DNA of 64,000 nt, taken from positions 36,028 to 100,027 of the forward strand of contig JAMOBD010000004.1 in assembly GCA_039908345.1 (NCBI GenBank), given 5' to 3'. Below are positions 45,182 through 57,900 of this stretch, in pieces. Each line of letters starts with the position of its first letter. Position 1 is the stretch's first letter. The translations under genes were made by a program, and so were the position numbers. This DNA is from Magnetospirillum sp. WYHS-4 (lineage in GTDB: Bacteria > Pseudomonadota > Alphaproteobacteria > Rhodospirillales > GLO-3). Under the pieces are notes generated by a model. The model saw only the letters and a program-made list of their open reading frames with translations, was not told where the DNA came from and ran no database searches.

Positions 45182-45247
45182 AGCCGGTCCAAGGAAGGCG
45201 GGATCGGCTCTCGATTCTGCCTTTGGCCCCAATCGGGCGCCGGGGGG

Positions 45248-45267
45248 TCGGACGCGGCACCGTCCGA
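45248..45267. terminator. Hairpin between convergent rnhA and the giant RTX gene
   Basis: TCGGACG-cggcac-CGTCCGA is a perfect 7-bp stem beginning 3 bases beyond the RTX stop and 67 bases beyond the rnhA stop. No T-run is present on either side, so a bidirectional terminator is plausible but weak. Confidence 0.4.
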
Positions 45268-45269
45268 TA

Positions 45270-45985
45270 TCATTGCGAGACGCCCCCCGCGGTAACCTGA
45301 CTATGACTGACATGCGAGTCGACGACCGCCAGGAGCGTCAGTTCGTCGGAGGTGACGGCGGTATTGGAGGCTTCGCTCTCGGTGTAGGAATAGACGGCCG
45401 TCTGGTTCTGGCCCTGGGCTAGAATCAGGCCGTCGTCGCCCGCCGCAGCGGTGACGCCGGTGCCGTTCAAGGACGCGACCAAGGTGCTGAATCCCGCCTG
45501 GGTCAGATCGGCATCCTGGAACCCGGTGACGGCCAAGCCTTCCACCGCGCTGGTGAAATCGGCCGGGGCGTCGGTGGCGAAGCTCAGGGAGCCGCTGGTT
45601 CCGAGGTCGTCCAGGGCCGTCTTGAGGGTACCGTCGATGACGATCATGTCGCCGGCCGCGCCGTTGAAGCCGGTCACCGTGTCCTGGCCGGTGCTGGCTC
45701 CCGCCGCTGCGCCATCCGCGCTGGTCTGGATCACCAGTTGGTTGGCGCCGCCGCCGAAGCTGATGGCATCGGCGCCCGTGCCGCCGATGAAAACGTCGTT
45801 GCCCGTGCCGCCATCCAGGCTGTCGTTGCCGGCCCCGCCGATCAGAGTGTCGTCACCGGCACTGCTAGTAAGGATGTCGTTGCCCGCGCCTCCGATGAGG
45901 ACATGGTTTTCCAGGAAATCACCCACCAGGGTGCAGTTCTTGACCTGTGCCGCCGACGCGCCTGTTCCCGCCGAGGCAGAAATGG
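45270..45985 (-). other. Terminal RTX repeats and type I secretion-like tail
   Basis: A final RTX set (GGAGNDSLDGGTGNDVFIGG) is followed by DTVTGFNGAAGDMIVIDGTL. The tail includes AVYSYTESEASNTAVTSDEL and ends VTAGGVSQ. The order of RTX, then a serralysin-C-like strand block, then an uncleaved C-terminal signal is typical of type I-secreted proteins. The tail resembles the EL-LL-V-- end seen on many long alphaproteobacterial RTX proteins. Confidence 0.7.
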
Positions 45986-48900
45986 TGCCGTTCGCGGTGT
46001 CGGCGAAATCCCAATACCCGACCAGCCCCGAGCCCGCTAAATCTCCCGTCAGCGAACTGTCCTTGTCGGCCAAAACCTCGGCCGCGCTGCGAGCCGTATT
46101 CCAGACCGCGAAATTCGCCACTTCGCCTTGCAGGCCTGTATTCGCCCCCAAATTGTAGTTCGCCTCGGCGGCGACGACAAACCGGTCAGAGGAAGCGCCC
46201 AAAGCCGCCGCGTCGCCAATCGTCCGGAAACCATCCTCGACGCCGTCCACATACAGGCGCTCGTGGCCGCTGTTCGTCACGGTATAGGCTATGTGGTACC
46301 ACTGGTCCGCTTGGATTGCCGTGGCGCCCACGATTTGATCCGTGGCCGATGCCAGGGTGCCGTCATAAGTGCCCGCCCGCAGGTGTCCGTCCTGAAGATG
46401 GACGCTGTAGCGCCAGTTGCCGGCCCCTTGGGAAAAAGTAGCGGAATCCCAGTTCGAATCACGGAAGAATATCGCCTGCAGGCCCGCGACGTTATCGAAC
46501 TTGACCCAGGTTTCCACCGTCATGTCGCTGGTATTGGCGGCTAGCATGGTCACGCCCGAAGCCCCGCCGGTGAACGACAGCGCGTCCTTGCCGTCGGCGG
46601 TACCAACGAAGTTCCCGCTGCCGGTATAGGTCAGGTTCTCGACGTTGTCGGGGAGGGCATAGGTCGCCAGATCGGTCTGCACGGTGTCGGTGCCGCCGCC
46701 CGAATTCTCGATGATCTTGTCCAGGCCGTTATGGACGACATAGGTATCATTGCCCGTGCCGCCAGTCAGTGTGTTCTGAAGTGACCCGTTCAGCAGAACG
46801 GAGACATTGTTGCTGTTGTAATTGACGGCGACCAAGTCAGGGCGGCTGTCTTGGTCCAAATCACCAGTAATGATGCCAAATGGGCCTGATCCAACCGCAT
46901 ATTCCGTGGCGGCCGAGAAACCGCCGGTGCCATTGCCTAGAAGCACGGAAACGTCGGATGCCGCATAATCAACAGCGGCAATATCGACTTTGCCATCACC
47001 GTTGAAATCAGCGACGGCGACATCAATTGGATTGGAACCAATTCCAGTCGAGTACTGCGTGGCGGCCTGGAACGTGCCGTTCCCATTCCCTTTGAGCACG
47101 GAAACGGTTCCAACTTCGTGATTCGCCGTAACGATATCGATGGCTCCATCGTTGTTTACATCATCGAGACTCACGGCATAGGGTTCATTTGGAGTCCCGC
47201 CGCTGCCGTGGGCAGTATAATCGACATGCGCGGCGAAAGTGCCGTCGCCATTCCCCAGCAGGACGCCGACATTGCTGCTGCGCAGGTAGGTGACAACCAA
47301 ATCCTGCTTGCCATCGCGGTTCAGATCCGCCATCGCGATACCTTCGAGAGCCGATCCGGCGGTCGTTAAAATTAACTGAGAGGCCCCGAAGGTTCCGGTC
47401 CCAGTACCGAGCCGGACGCAGACTCCACCGTTGGTGTCGAGATACTTCGTGGTAACGAGATCGGCTTTTCCATCACCGTTCAGATCTCCCACTGCGATTT
47501 GAAAAGGCACCTCCATGCTGTAGGAAGTGTTGTAGGTGAATCCGCCACCGCCATTGCCGAACCATACCTTGACGTCGTTTCCGACGCTCAGACTGGACGT
47601 CAAGACATCGAGATTGCCGTCCTGGTTCAGATCAGCAAGCTCTACATCCCAAATGCGGGTGGACGCGTCATAATCCGTCTTGCTCGCAAACGTCCCATTG
47701 CCATTGCCAAGGAAAACGGAGAAGGAGTTGCTGTTGTTGTTGGCAACGACTAAATCCAGAACGCCGTCGCCATCCAGGTCTCCCAGAACAGGTTTTACAG
47801 GATTAACGCCCGTGCCGTAGGCAACGGCTGTTTGGAAGCTCGATGCCGTCGATGCATCGTTTCCTCCATTCAAGGTGTCGTTGCCGGCGCCGCCGTCCAG
47901 GGTATCGCTGCCGACGCCGCCGGTGAGGACATCGTCGCCCGAGGTGCCGGTCAGGGTGACGGGACCGGTCGGATTTCCCAGTGCGTCGAAGACCCGTCCA
48001 CGGATTTCAGAGCCGATAGTGTTTTGATGGCTGTTGTCCTGCCAAGTGATGACGAAACCGCCATTCTCCAGCGCGGCGACACTGGGGGAAATTTGCTCGT
48101 TATCGCTCTCGATGTTGACATAGAATTCATCGCCAACCTTGGCTCCGTTGGCATCGAATATCTGCCCGTTGATCTCATTGTAGATACTGGTTCCGCCAAG
48201 ACTGCGACTGGCGTCCTGCCAAGTAACGACGAAGCCGCCATTGCTAAGGCCGACCGCTGACGGATATTTCTGTTCGTTGCCGGTCAAGGTGTTGACGTGG
48301 AATTCGCCATCAATCTTAGTGCCGCTCGCGGTGAATAACTGCCCACGGAGTTCCGCGCTAAAGGAGACCTGCTGACTGTTGTCCTGCCATGTCACAACGA
48401 AGCCGCCATTGGCCAGCGCCGCGACGCTGGGGTAAATCTGCTCATTGTCGGTTTGGGTATTGACCAGGAACTCGGTTCCGATTTTGGCGCCGCTGGCGCC
48501 GAACAACTGTCCACGGACTTCATTATAAAGGCTGGTTCCGCCAACGCCCTGGCTGTTGTCCTGCCATGTCACAACGAAGCCGCCATCGGCGAGGCCGACT
48601 ACGCTGGGCTGCGATTGTTCCCTTTCATTTTCGGTGTTGACCATGAACTCATCGCCAAGGGCCGTGCCGTTGGCGTTGAATACCTGGCCACGGATCTCGT
48701 TGGCAAGCGAGCCGGAACTCATGTTCCTGCCATCCTGCCAAGTTACGACAAACCCGCCATTTTCCAGTGCCGCGACGCTCGGCTCGGATTGCTGACCTGT
48801 CGTTACGGCATTGACCAGGAACTCGTTGCCGACTTTGGCTCCGGAGGCGGTGAAGACCTGTCCGCGCACATCAGAGAGGTTATCCCCGCCGATATTGGAG

Positions 48901-51900
48901 GTCCAGGTCACGACAAAGCCGCCGTTACCGAGCCCCGTCACACTGGGGCATATCTGTTCGCTGTCGGTCAGGCTGTTGACCAGGAATTCATGATCTATTT
49001 TTGACCCGTCGGGGGCAAATATCTGTCCTTTAATGCCAGCGCCGCTGGCATCGCCGCCGATACCGCTGTTGTCATGCCAAGTCACAACGAAGTTGCCATT
49101 GGCCAGACCGGCGGTGCTGGCATAGCCCTGCGAGCCGCTAGCGACGCCGTTGACAGCGATTTCTCGTATTTCAGAGTCATCAAAGCGGAGAGTTTCGATA
49201 CCGATCAGATTGTCGGTCTCAATTCCATTGGATACGGTGAGGCCGTTGCCTGTATTGATGATGGTCCAGTCGCTCGAATTGCCGGAGAACACAGCAACGT
49301 CATTGCCAAGTCCGCCGTTGATGGTGTCGTTGCCAGCGCCGCCGGTCAGGGTGTCGTCGCCGGCACCGCCGGTCAGGGTATCATCGCCCGCGCCGCCGAT
49401 CACGGTGAGGGCGGCAGAAGCCTCGGCCGAGCCGTCGAGGACCAGAGACGCGGCCCCCTTGGCGTCGACCGTCAGGCCGGCGGTGTTGTTGCCGTCGCCC
49501 AGCGTCAGGGAATAGGCCTCGTGGGACGCCAGCCGCAGCGTCTCCCAACCGGTCAGGCCAGCCGTCTCGGCAGCAGTCAGGGTCAGGGCGCCGGGACCGC
49601 CGAGGATCAGGGCGTCGGTGCCGCCGCTGCCGGTGAAGGCCCGTCCGGCGCCGCCGGTATCCAGATCGGCCCCGTTCGCGATCACGATATCGTCGCCGGC
49701 GCCGCCGGTCACCGCCTCGACATTCACGACATTGGCGACACCCCCGTCGTCCGCCAGAACCACAGTGTCGGTCCCCGCGCCGCCGTCGACGAGCCCGAGG
49801 CTGGCGCCGACCTTCAGGGTGTCGTCGAGGGACGTGCCCACGAGCGTCAGGTCCAGCGGGTTACCGTCGGCGTCGAAGCGGCGGGAATAGATGCCCCCAT
49901 AAGAGCCGTCCTGCCCATAGCTGGTCCAGGTCACCACGAAGCCGCCATCCGGCAAGGCGGCCATCGTGGGTTCCAACTGGTCACCGCCCGCATAGGTATT
50001 GATCCGGAACGCGTCGCCCGCGGCAACCCCGTCGGCGTCGAACCGCCGGCCGAAGATGTCATAGGACTCCCCGCCGTCCCAGGCGGTCCAGGCCACCATG
50101 AAGCCACCGTCGGCCAGCGCCGCCACGACAGGTTGGCTCCAGGAGGAGGACGCACTGACAAGGAATTCGCCACCCACCGCCGCGCCCGAGCCCTCGAAAC
50201 GTTGGCCATGGACGCTCCTGGGGCCGTTGATGTCCTCGCCCCGGGATGTCCAGATCGCCACGAAGCCGCCGTCCGCCAGCGCCGCCAGTGTGGGCACGCC
50301 CTCGTTGCCCGTCGTCGTGGTGCTGATCTGGAAGGGCTCGCCCGAGGCGATGCCGTCGGCATCGTAGCGCCGGCCACGGACGGCCGATCCGGATGAACTC
50401 GTCCAGGCGATCAGGAAACCGCCGTCGGACAGAAGCGTGATCGCCGGGGAATACCCGAACCCGCTGCCCTCCGTGACATTGAACGGATCGCCGACGACCG
50501 CGCCATCGGCATCGTAGCGCTTTCCGTAAACGTCGTAGGAGGTGCTCCCGCCGCTTACGACCTTGATGTTTCGCCAGGTAACGATGAACCCGCCGTCGTC
50601 CAGCCCGACGACCATGGAGTTGTCCTGCCAGCCGGTGCCGTTCGCCGTGATGTTGAACTGATCCTCGACGGGCGCGCCATCGGCATCGAAACGCTGCCCG
50701 CAAAGATTGTTGTATGCGTATCCGCTGCCCGAAACATAGTCGCTTGTCCAGGTGACCACGAAGCCGCCGTCGGCCAGGGCGGCGACTGCAGGCTGGTTCT
50801 GGTCGTTTGTCGCGGTGGTGTTGACCTGGAATCCGTCGCCCACCGGCCGGCCATGAATGTCATGGCGCTGGCCGAAGACGCCCTCGTAGCTTCCGTCCTG
50901 CCCACGGGAACTCCAGATGACGACATGGCCGCCGCCGGCCAGGACAGCGATGGCGGGTTCGTCCTGGGAATCGGTGGTGTAGGTATTGACCTGGCCGTCG
51001 TCCCCCGTCACGGCAAAATCGCGGTCGGTGAAATCCAGGACATCGACATGATCCAGCGTCGTGGCCGCACCCTCGCCGTCCGTGACCACGACCTTGCCGG
51101 CGACCACGGAAATGGCATGGTCGGCGCTGGCTCCGTCGAAGCTGGCCACGTCGGCGACCGGATTGACGGTCACGTCGACGACCGCCACGTCCGACCAGTA
51201 GCCCTTGCCGTCCCAGGCCATGATGGCGAAGGAGTCGGGGCCGTTATAGTTGGCGTCCGGCACATAGATCACCCGGCCGCCGGGGTCGGTGACATCCCAG
51301 TCGACGAGGGCGCCGAGGCTCCCCCCTGCGGCGTACTGGTAGAGGGTGCCGTGGGCCGGCAGCCCCTCAATGCCGAAGCTCAGCCAGTCGCCGTCGGCGT
51401 CATTCCCTGACAGGGTGATGGCCTTGGCGGTGTCCTCGTCGGTGTCGACCGAGGCCTGGGTCGCCATCACCGCCTCGTTGTAATTCGCCGCGATGTTCGT
51501 CTCGGCATCCACCCGCAAGGTCTTGCCGTCGTTCTCGAAGACCAGCAGGGCCCGGCCGTCGAGAGCCTGGTCGGCCTGGCGGACCCAGCCCAGGTCGGCC
51601 AAGATCACCTCTCCCCCGCCCAGGAGGGTCAGGGCCCCGCCGTCCGAGACGGCCGCCACTGCCGCCGCGGTCACGCTGGCGTTGCTGTCGCCCAGCTTGA
51701 CGATCTCGATGCCGGACCAGGACACGGCGCCCAGATCGACGCCCTGCAACCAGTCGCCGTCGAGACCCACGGTATCGGTGCCCACGCCGCCATCCACGTC
51801 GTCGTAGGCATCGACGAAAAGGGTATCGTTCCCGCCGTCGCCACGGAGCCAATCCACGTCCGACGCGCCGCGCAGCACATCGTCGCCCGCCCCGCCGTGC

Positions 51901-54900
51901 AGGGTGATGCCGGCGGCCATGGGCAGGACGTCGTTGCCGGCGCCGCCGGCCATGGTGCCGGCCAGGAGGTCGAAGGTGACATCGCCATCGGCGAAGCGCA
52001 GAGACTCGAAGTCGTAAAGGAGGTCGGCGCCATCATCTCCATCGCCGGGATTGATATCGGTGACCGTCAGGGTCCCCTCGCCCATCGCGATGCTGTACCC
52101 CGCCATGGCGCCGGAGAAGACGGCGACGTCTTCGCCGTCCCCGCCGTGCAGGGTGTCGCTGCCCAAGCCGCCGGTGAGGACGTTGTCGCCGGAATCACCG
52201 GTCAGGTCGTCGCCGTAATCGGAGCCGATCACGCTCTCGAAGCCGCTCAGGGTGTCGATCGCGCCGCCCTCGTCGGCCGTGCCGTCCGCCAGGCTGACGA
52301 CGACGCCCTCGCCGGCGCCCCGGAAGGACACCGTATCGGTCCCCGCGCCGCCGTCCAGGGTGTCGCTGCCCCAACCGCCCTCGATGACGTTGTCGCCGGA
52401 ATCGCCGGTCAGGGTATCGTCCCAGTCGCCGCCGACCAGGTTCTCGATGGAGACCAAGCTGTCGGTGCCGCCCTGGCCGTCGCTCGCCGTGCCACCCGCC
52501 AGGCTGACGGTGATGCCCTCGTCGGCATACCAGTAGACGGCGGTGTCGCTGCCGGCGCCGCCGTCCAGGACGTCGTTGCCCGCCATGCCGTTGAGGGTCT
52601 GGTCGCCCGCCCCGGCATGGATGGTGTTGGACTCGTCGCCCCCCTCCAGGACCCAGCCGTTGTCGTAATAGAGGTTGAGGTACTCATCGCTCGCGGTAAA
52701 CCACAGGTATTCGACGTCATGCAGGGTGTCGGTGCCGTCGGCGCCGTCGCCGGCATCAATGTCGGTGACCGTCACGACAATGCCATCGGTGGAAATCCGG
52801 TAGCCGCCCATGGCGCCGGAAAAGTGCGCCTCATCCTCGTCCCGGCCGCCGAGAAGGGTATCGTCGCCGGCGCCGCCCACCAGGATGTCGTACCCGCGAA
52901 GGCTGGCCCATGGCAGGCTGCTGCGGATCATCAGCCAGTAGTCGCCGGTGGTCGGCGTCGCATAGGTGTCCTGGGCGAAGGTGGCGTTCGATCCGGCGTT
53001 CAGGATCACTTGACCGGCCAGGGACAGGTTTTCCCAGGACGCCGACATCTGGGACAACTCGGCCGGATAGATACCGTTATCCGACACCGCCACGTAGTAG
53101 GTCCCGGCATCCAGGGTCGCTCCGAGGTATTCATCCGCGCCCTGATCGTAATACTCGCCGCCGATCGCCGCGTCGGTGACCGAAAGGCCACCGTCATAGG
53201 AATGGAAGAGCAGGTGGCCCGAGGCGTCGAAGACCGAAAGCCCGGTGTCCAGGCTGCTTCCCAACTGGCCGGCTTGGAGCCACAGGTCGGACGTCTGCTC
53301 CAGGGTGAAGCTGTAGAAGTCCACGTCCTGGGACGTATCCACCCAGCCTTGCAGCCAAAGCGTATCCGCCGCGTGGGCCCCCAGGGTGCCGGCCGCCTGA
53401 GCGGTCGCCAGGGTATCGTTGCCGGTTCCGGTGCCGGCCTCGCCTTCGCTGTCGATGCCGTCGTAGCCGGCCCGCAGGACCAGGCGGTAGTCGCCGCCCC
53501 AATTCGAACCTCCCAGGAACGACGTATCGATCTCACCGACGTCCACCACCTCGCCGCCGATGAGACCCCCGCCCCCGCCCTCGCCCTCGAAGGCATATTG
53601 CAGCCCGACGGGATCGTTCCCGAAGCCGGATACCCCCAGCCGATAGGTGCCGGCGGCGAGGTTCAACGGGCCGATGAAGGATTCGTAATTGTATTCGTCG
53701 TACGTACTGAACCTCTGATCGTCGTCGCCGTAGGCGATCAGGCGTCCCTCGGCGTCGAAGACCGAAAGCACGGTGTCGATCTCCAAGCCGTCGGTATCGA
53801 GGAACAGGGTCGCGTCCGCCTCCAGCGTGAAGCTGTAGAAGTCCACGTCGTTCCAGTCGTCCGGATTGATGGCGCCGCCCACCGCGATGGGCCCGGCCGC
53901 CGTCAGGACGCCCAGATCCAGGGCCCCGGACGGGGTGTCGTTGAGGCCGGACTGGTAGGCGGCTTCCGTCTCGACGGCGGTTTCAGGCGCCAGGCGGGCA
54001 TCGCCCTGAAGCACGTCGTTGCCGTCTCCGCCCTTCAGCCTGTCGTTGCCGCCGTTGCCGACCAGAACGTCGTTGCCCGCGCCGCCATTGAATTCGTTGT
54101 CGTCGTTGTTGCCCAGCAGGCTGTCGGCGTGGCCGGAACCGACGATCGCCTCGATGCCGACCAGGGTATCGGTGTCGCCGCCATGGCTGGCGGTCCCCGC
54201 CGCCAGGTCCGCCGCCACGCCGGATGTCGCTGAATCATAGCCGACGGTGTCGAAACCCTCGCCGCCAATGAGGATCTGGTCGCCGTCGCCGACCATGATG
54301 GTGTCGTCGCCGGGCCCGCCGGTCAGGGTCAGGGTTCCCAAGGCTTCGCCGTGGGCATCGAAACGCTGGCAATAAATGTCGCCCTCTTGGCGGTCCTGGA
54401 GGTACGACATCCATGCCACCACGAAGCCGCCGTCCGCCAGCGCCGTCACCGTGGGTTCGGATTGATCGCCGGCAGTGGCCCCGGCGACCCGGAACTCGCC
54501 GCCCACGGCCGCCCCGGCGGCATCGTAGCGCTGCCCGTATATGCCTCCCGCCTCGCCGTCCTGGTACCAGGACGCCCAGGCGACCACGAAGCCGCCATCG
54601 GCCAGCGCCGCCACCGTGGGCTGGTATTGGTCGTCCGTCACATAGGTGTTGATCCGGAATTCGCTTCCGGCCGCCGCCCCGGCGGCATCGAAACGCTGGC
54701 CGTAGATCCCCCCGACCTCGCCGTCCTGATTGTACGATCGCCAGACGGCCACGAAGCCGCCGTCCGCCAGCGCCGCCGCCACCGGATGGGCCTGTTCGGC
54801 GTCGGGATGATCGGTGCTGACCTGGAACGCGTCGCCCACCGTCGTTCCGTCGGCGGCGTATCGCTGGCCGTAAATGCCTTCCATGTCCGTCTCATAGGAC

Positions 54901-57900
54901 GTCCAGGTGACCACGAATCCGCCATCCTGGCCCTTCAATCCGGCCACCGCGGGTTCATCCGAAGAAGTGATCTCGAATTCGTCGCCGACCGCGATTCCCG
55001 TCGCGTCGAACCGCTGTCCATGGGAGGTATACACATCGGTATCGGTCTCGATATCGTAATGGTAATCCCCCCAGGCGACCACGAAGCCGCCGTCGGAGAG
55101 CGCGGCCACCGAGGGCACATTCAGATCGCCGCTCCAGGTGGTGTTGACCTGGAATTCACCGCCCTGCGCCACGCCGTCGGCGCCATAGCGCTGGCCGTAG
55201 ATATCCTTAGAGTCCGGATCGAAGGAAGTCCAGGCGACCACGAAGCCGCCGTCGGCCAGCGCGGCCACCGTGGGTTCGGATTGCTCGTCGAAGGTGGTGG
55301 TGTTGACCCGGAATTCCCCGCCGATGGCCGCGCCGTCGGCGCCATAGCGCTGGCCGTAGATGCCGGCGCTGCTGCCGTCCTGATCGTAGGAAGTCCAGGT
55401 GACGATGAAGCCCCCTCCGGAAAGCGCCGTCATCGAGGCTTCGTACTGACTGTTGGCGACGGTGGCATTCACCCGGAATTCCCCGCTTCTCGACACCGCG
55501 ATATTGGTATCGGCGAAGCTGAGAGTCTCGACGAACCGCAGGGTATCCGTGCCTTCGTCACCGTTCTGGGTATCGATATCCTCGACCGTCAGCGCCTCGT
55601 CCACGAGGGAAATCCGGTAGCCGGCCATGTCGCCGGCGAAGACCGCCGCGTCTTCGCCGGCGCCGCCCGCCAGGGTATCGTCGCCGGCGCCACCGGTCAG
55701 GATATCGTCTCCGGCGCCGGCGTTCATGGCATCGGCCTGGCTGCCACCCGTCAGGGCCACGCCCACCACGTCGAGCGCGTTGCCGTCGGCGTCGTAGCGG
55801 GCCAGGTAGACATCGGACATGCTGTCGGTCCAGGCGGCCCAGGTCACCGTGAATCCGCCATTCGCCAGGGCGGCCACCGAAGGCTGCATTCCCCAGGCGG
55901 AACCCGGCACATCGACGAGGATGGGATCGCCGACCGGGCTTCCGGCGGCCGAGTAGAGTTGGGCCTGGACGTCGCCATTTCCGTCGCCGTCGGCATCGTC
56001 GCACCAGACCGCGACAAAGCCACCGCCGTCCAGGGCCGCCACCGAGACGTCCCCTTGCCCGGCGTCGGCGGTGCTGACCTGGAACTCGTCACCCAGCGCC
56101 ACCCCCGAAGCATCGTAGCAACGACCCCGGATGCTTCCATCGGCTCCCACGCCGGGCCCGTCGGGCGAGGTCCAGGTGACGACGAAGCCGCCACCGGCCA
56201 GGCCCGTCACCTGCGGTCCGGATTGGTCGTTCTGGGTGACGAGGTTGTTGACCTGGAATTCGCCGCCCTGCGCGACGCCGTCGGCGTCGTAGCGCCGGCC
56301 GAAGATGCCACCGTAGCTGCCGTCGCCCGCCTGGGCGTAGGAGCGCCAGACCACCAGGAAACCGCCGTCCGCGAGGCTCGTCACCGAGGACTGGCTCTGG
56401 CTGTCGCCGGTCGTGGCGTTGACCTGGAATTCGTCGGCGCCCGGCGTCGCCCCATCCCGGCTCACCGGATCGCCGGTGCCGTCGAAGCGCTGGGCAAAGA
56501 CCTCGTAGGTGCTGCCGGAGGTCCAGGTGACGACGAAGCCGCCGTCCGACAGCGCCGACAGCGCCGGCTTGTTCTGGATGCCGGTCGTTGTTGTATTGAT
56601 GGTGAACTCGTCCTTCACGCGTCCATAGTTCTGGTTGTAGATGCACCCCTTGACCTCGCGTTCGCCGTAGGCGTCGGTCTCCCAGACGATGGCGATATTG
56701 CCGTCCGCAAGGGCCGTCGCCACGGGGGCCGTCTGGTCCCCGGCCGTGCTGGAGTTGATCCAGAACTCAGTGCCCGCCGCCTGCCCATCGGCATCGTAGA
56801 ACTGGGCGAAGATGCCGCCGTATTCCCCATCCTGTCCGGAAGAGACCCAGGTGGCCAGGTAGCCCCCGTCCTCCAGAGCGATGATCGAGGGCTGGTCCTG
56901 ATTGCTATCGGTGTAGGAATTGACCAGGGTTCCGCCGGTGAGGATCGGTGCCGCGCGCATGTCGCCGTCGGCGAAACGCAGGACCTCGACGGAACGCAGA
57001 GTATCGGTACCCTCGTTCCCGTCGGCGGAGTCGATGTCGGTTACCGTGAGGGCGCCTCCCGAGACGGAAATCCGGTAGCCGGCGGAATCCCCGGCGAAGA
57101 TCGCCACGTCCTCGCCGTCGCCGCCGACCAGGGAATCGTTCCCGGTCGTGCCCGTCAGGGTCAGGCCGCCGACGCCAGTGACGCCAAGGATGTCGCTCAT
57201 GGCCGGCGCGGCGGTGACGCCGGCCAGCTTGACCAGGGTCTGGTTGAAGCCGGAGGAATTATCGCCGTCCTTGACGTAGAGGTAGCCGTCCGTCCCCACC
57301 GTGATAAAATGCAGGCGGTTGTCGACGCCCGCAGTGTCGATCTGGGCGGTCACCGTCTCCACCGTCGGGCCCGAGATCGGCGCCTGAGCCGCGTCGTATT
57401 CGATGCCCGTCATGCCGACGAAGCTGATCTTGTCCTGGCCGGTGGTGAAATCGGTGATCAAGTCCGAGGCGATGTCGGAATCCCCGGCCCGGATGGCGAA
57501 GACGTCGTTGCCTCCGCCACCGGTGATGTCGTCGCCACCAAAACCACCCTGGAAGAATTCGTCCGCCCCGGTGCCGATGAAGGTATCGAAGGAATCGCCG
57601 CCGATCACGCCCTCGATGCCGACAAGGGCATGCTCGCCATAATAGGTGCCGTTGTTCTCGGCGACGCCGGTCTGCAGGTTGACGATCGTATTGGAGAAGA
57701 CCGAATAGTCGACGATGTCGAATCCCGCGCCGCCGTCCAGGGTCTGCCCCCAGGACCAGCCGCTCAGGTGGTCGTTGCCGTCGCCGCCCGAGAGGTACAT
57801 GCCCTCTCCGGTGGCGGACAGGACGTCGTTGCCGGCGCCACCGAGAACCGCCGCGATGCCTTCCTGCATCTGCAGGATGTCGTTCCCGGCGGTGCCGGCA

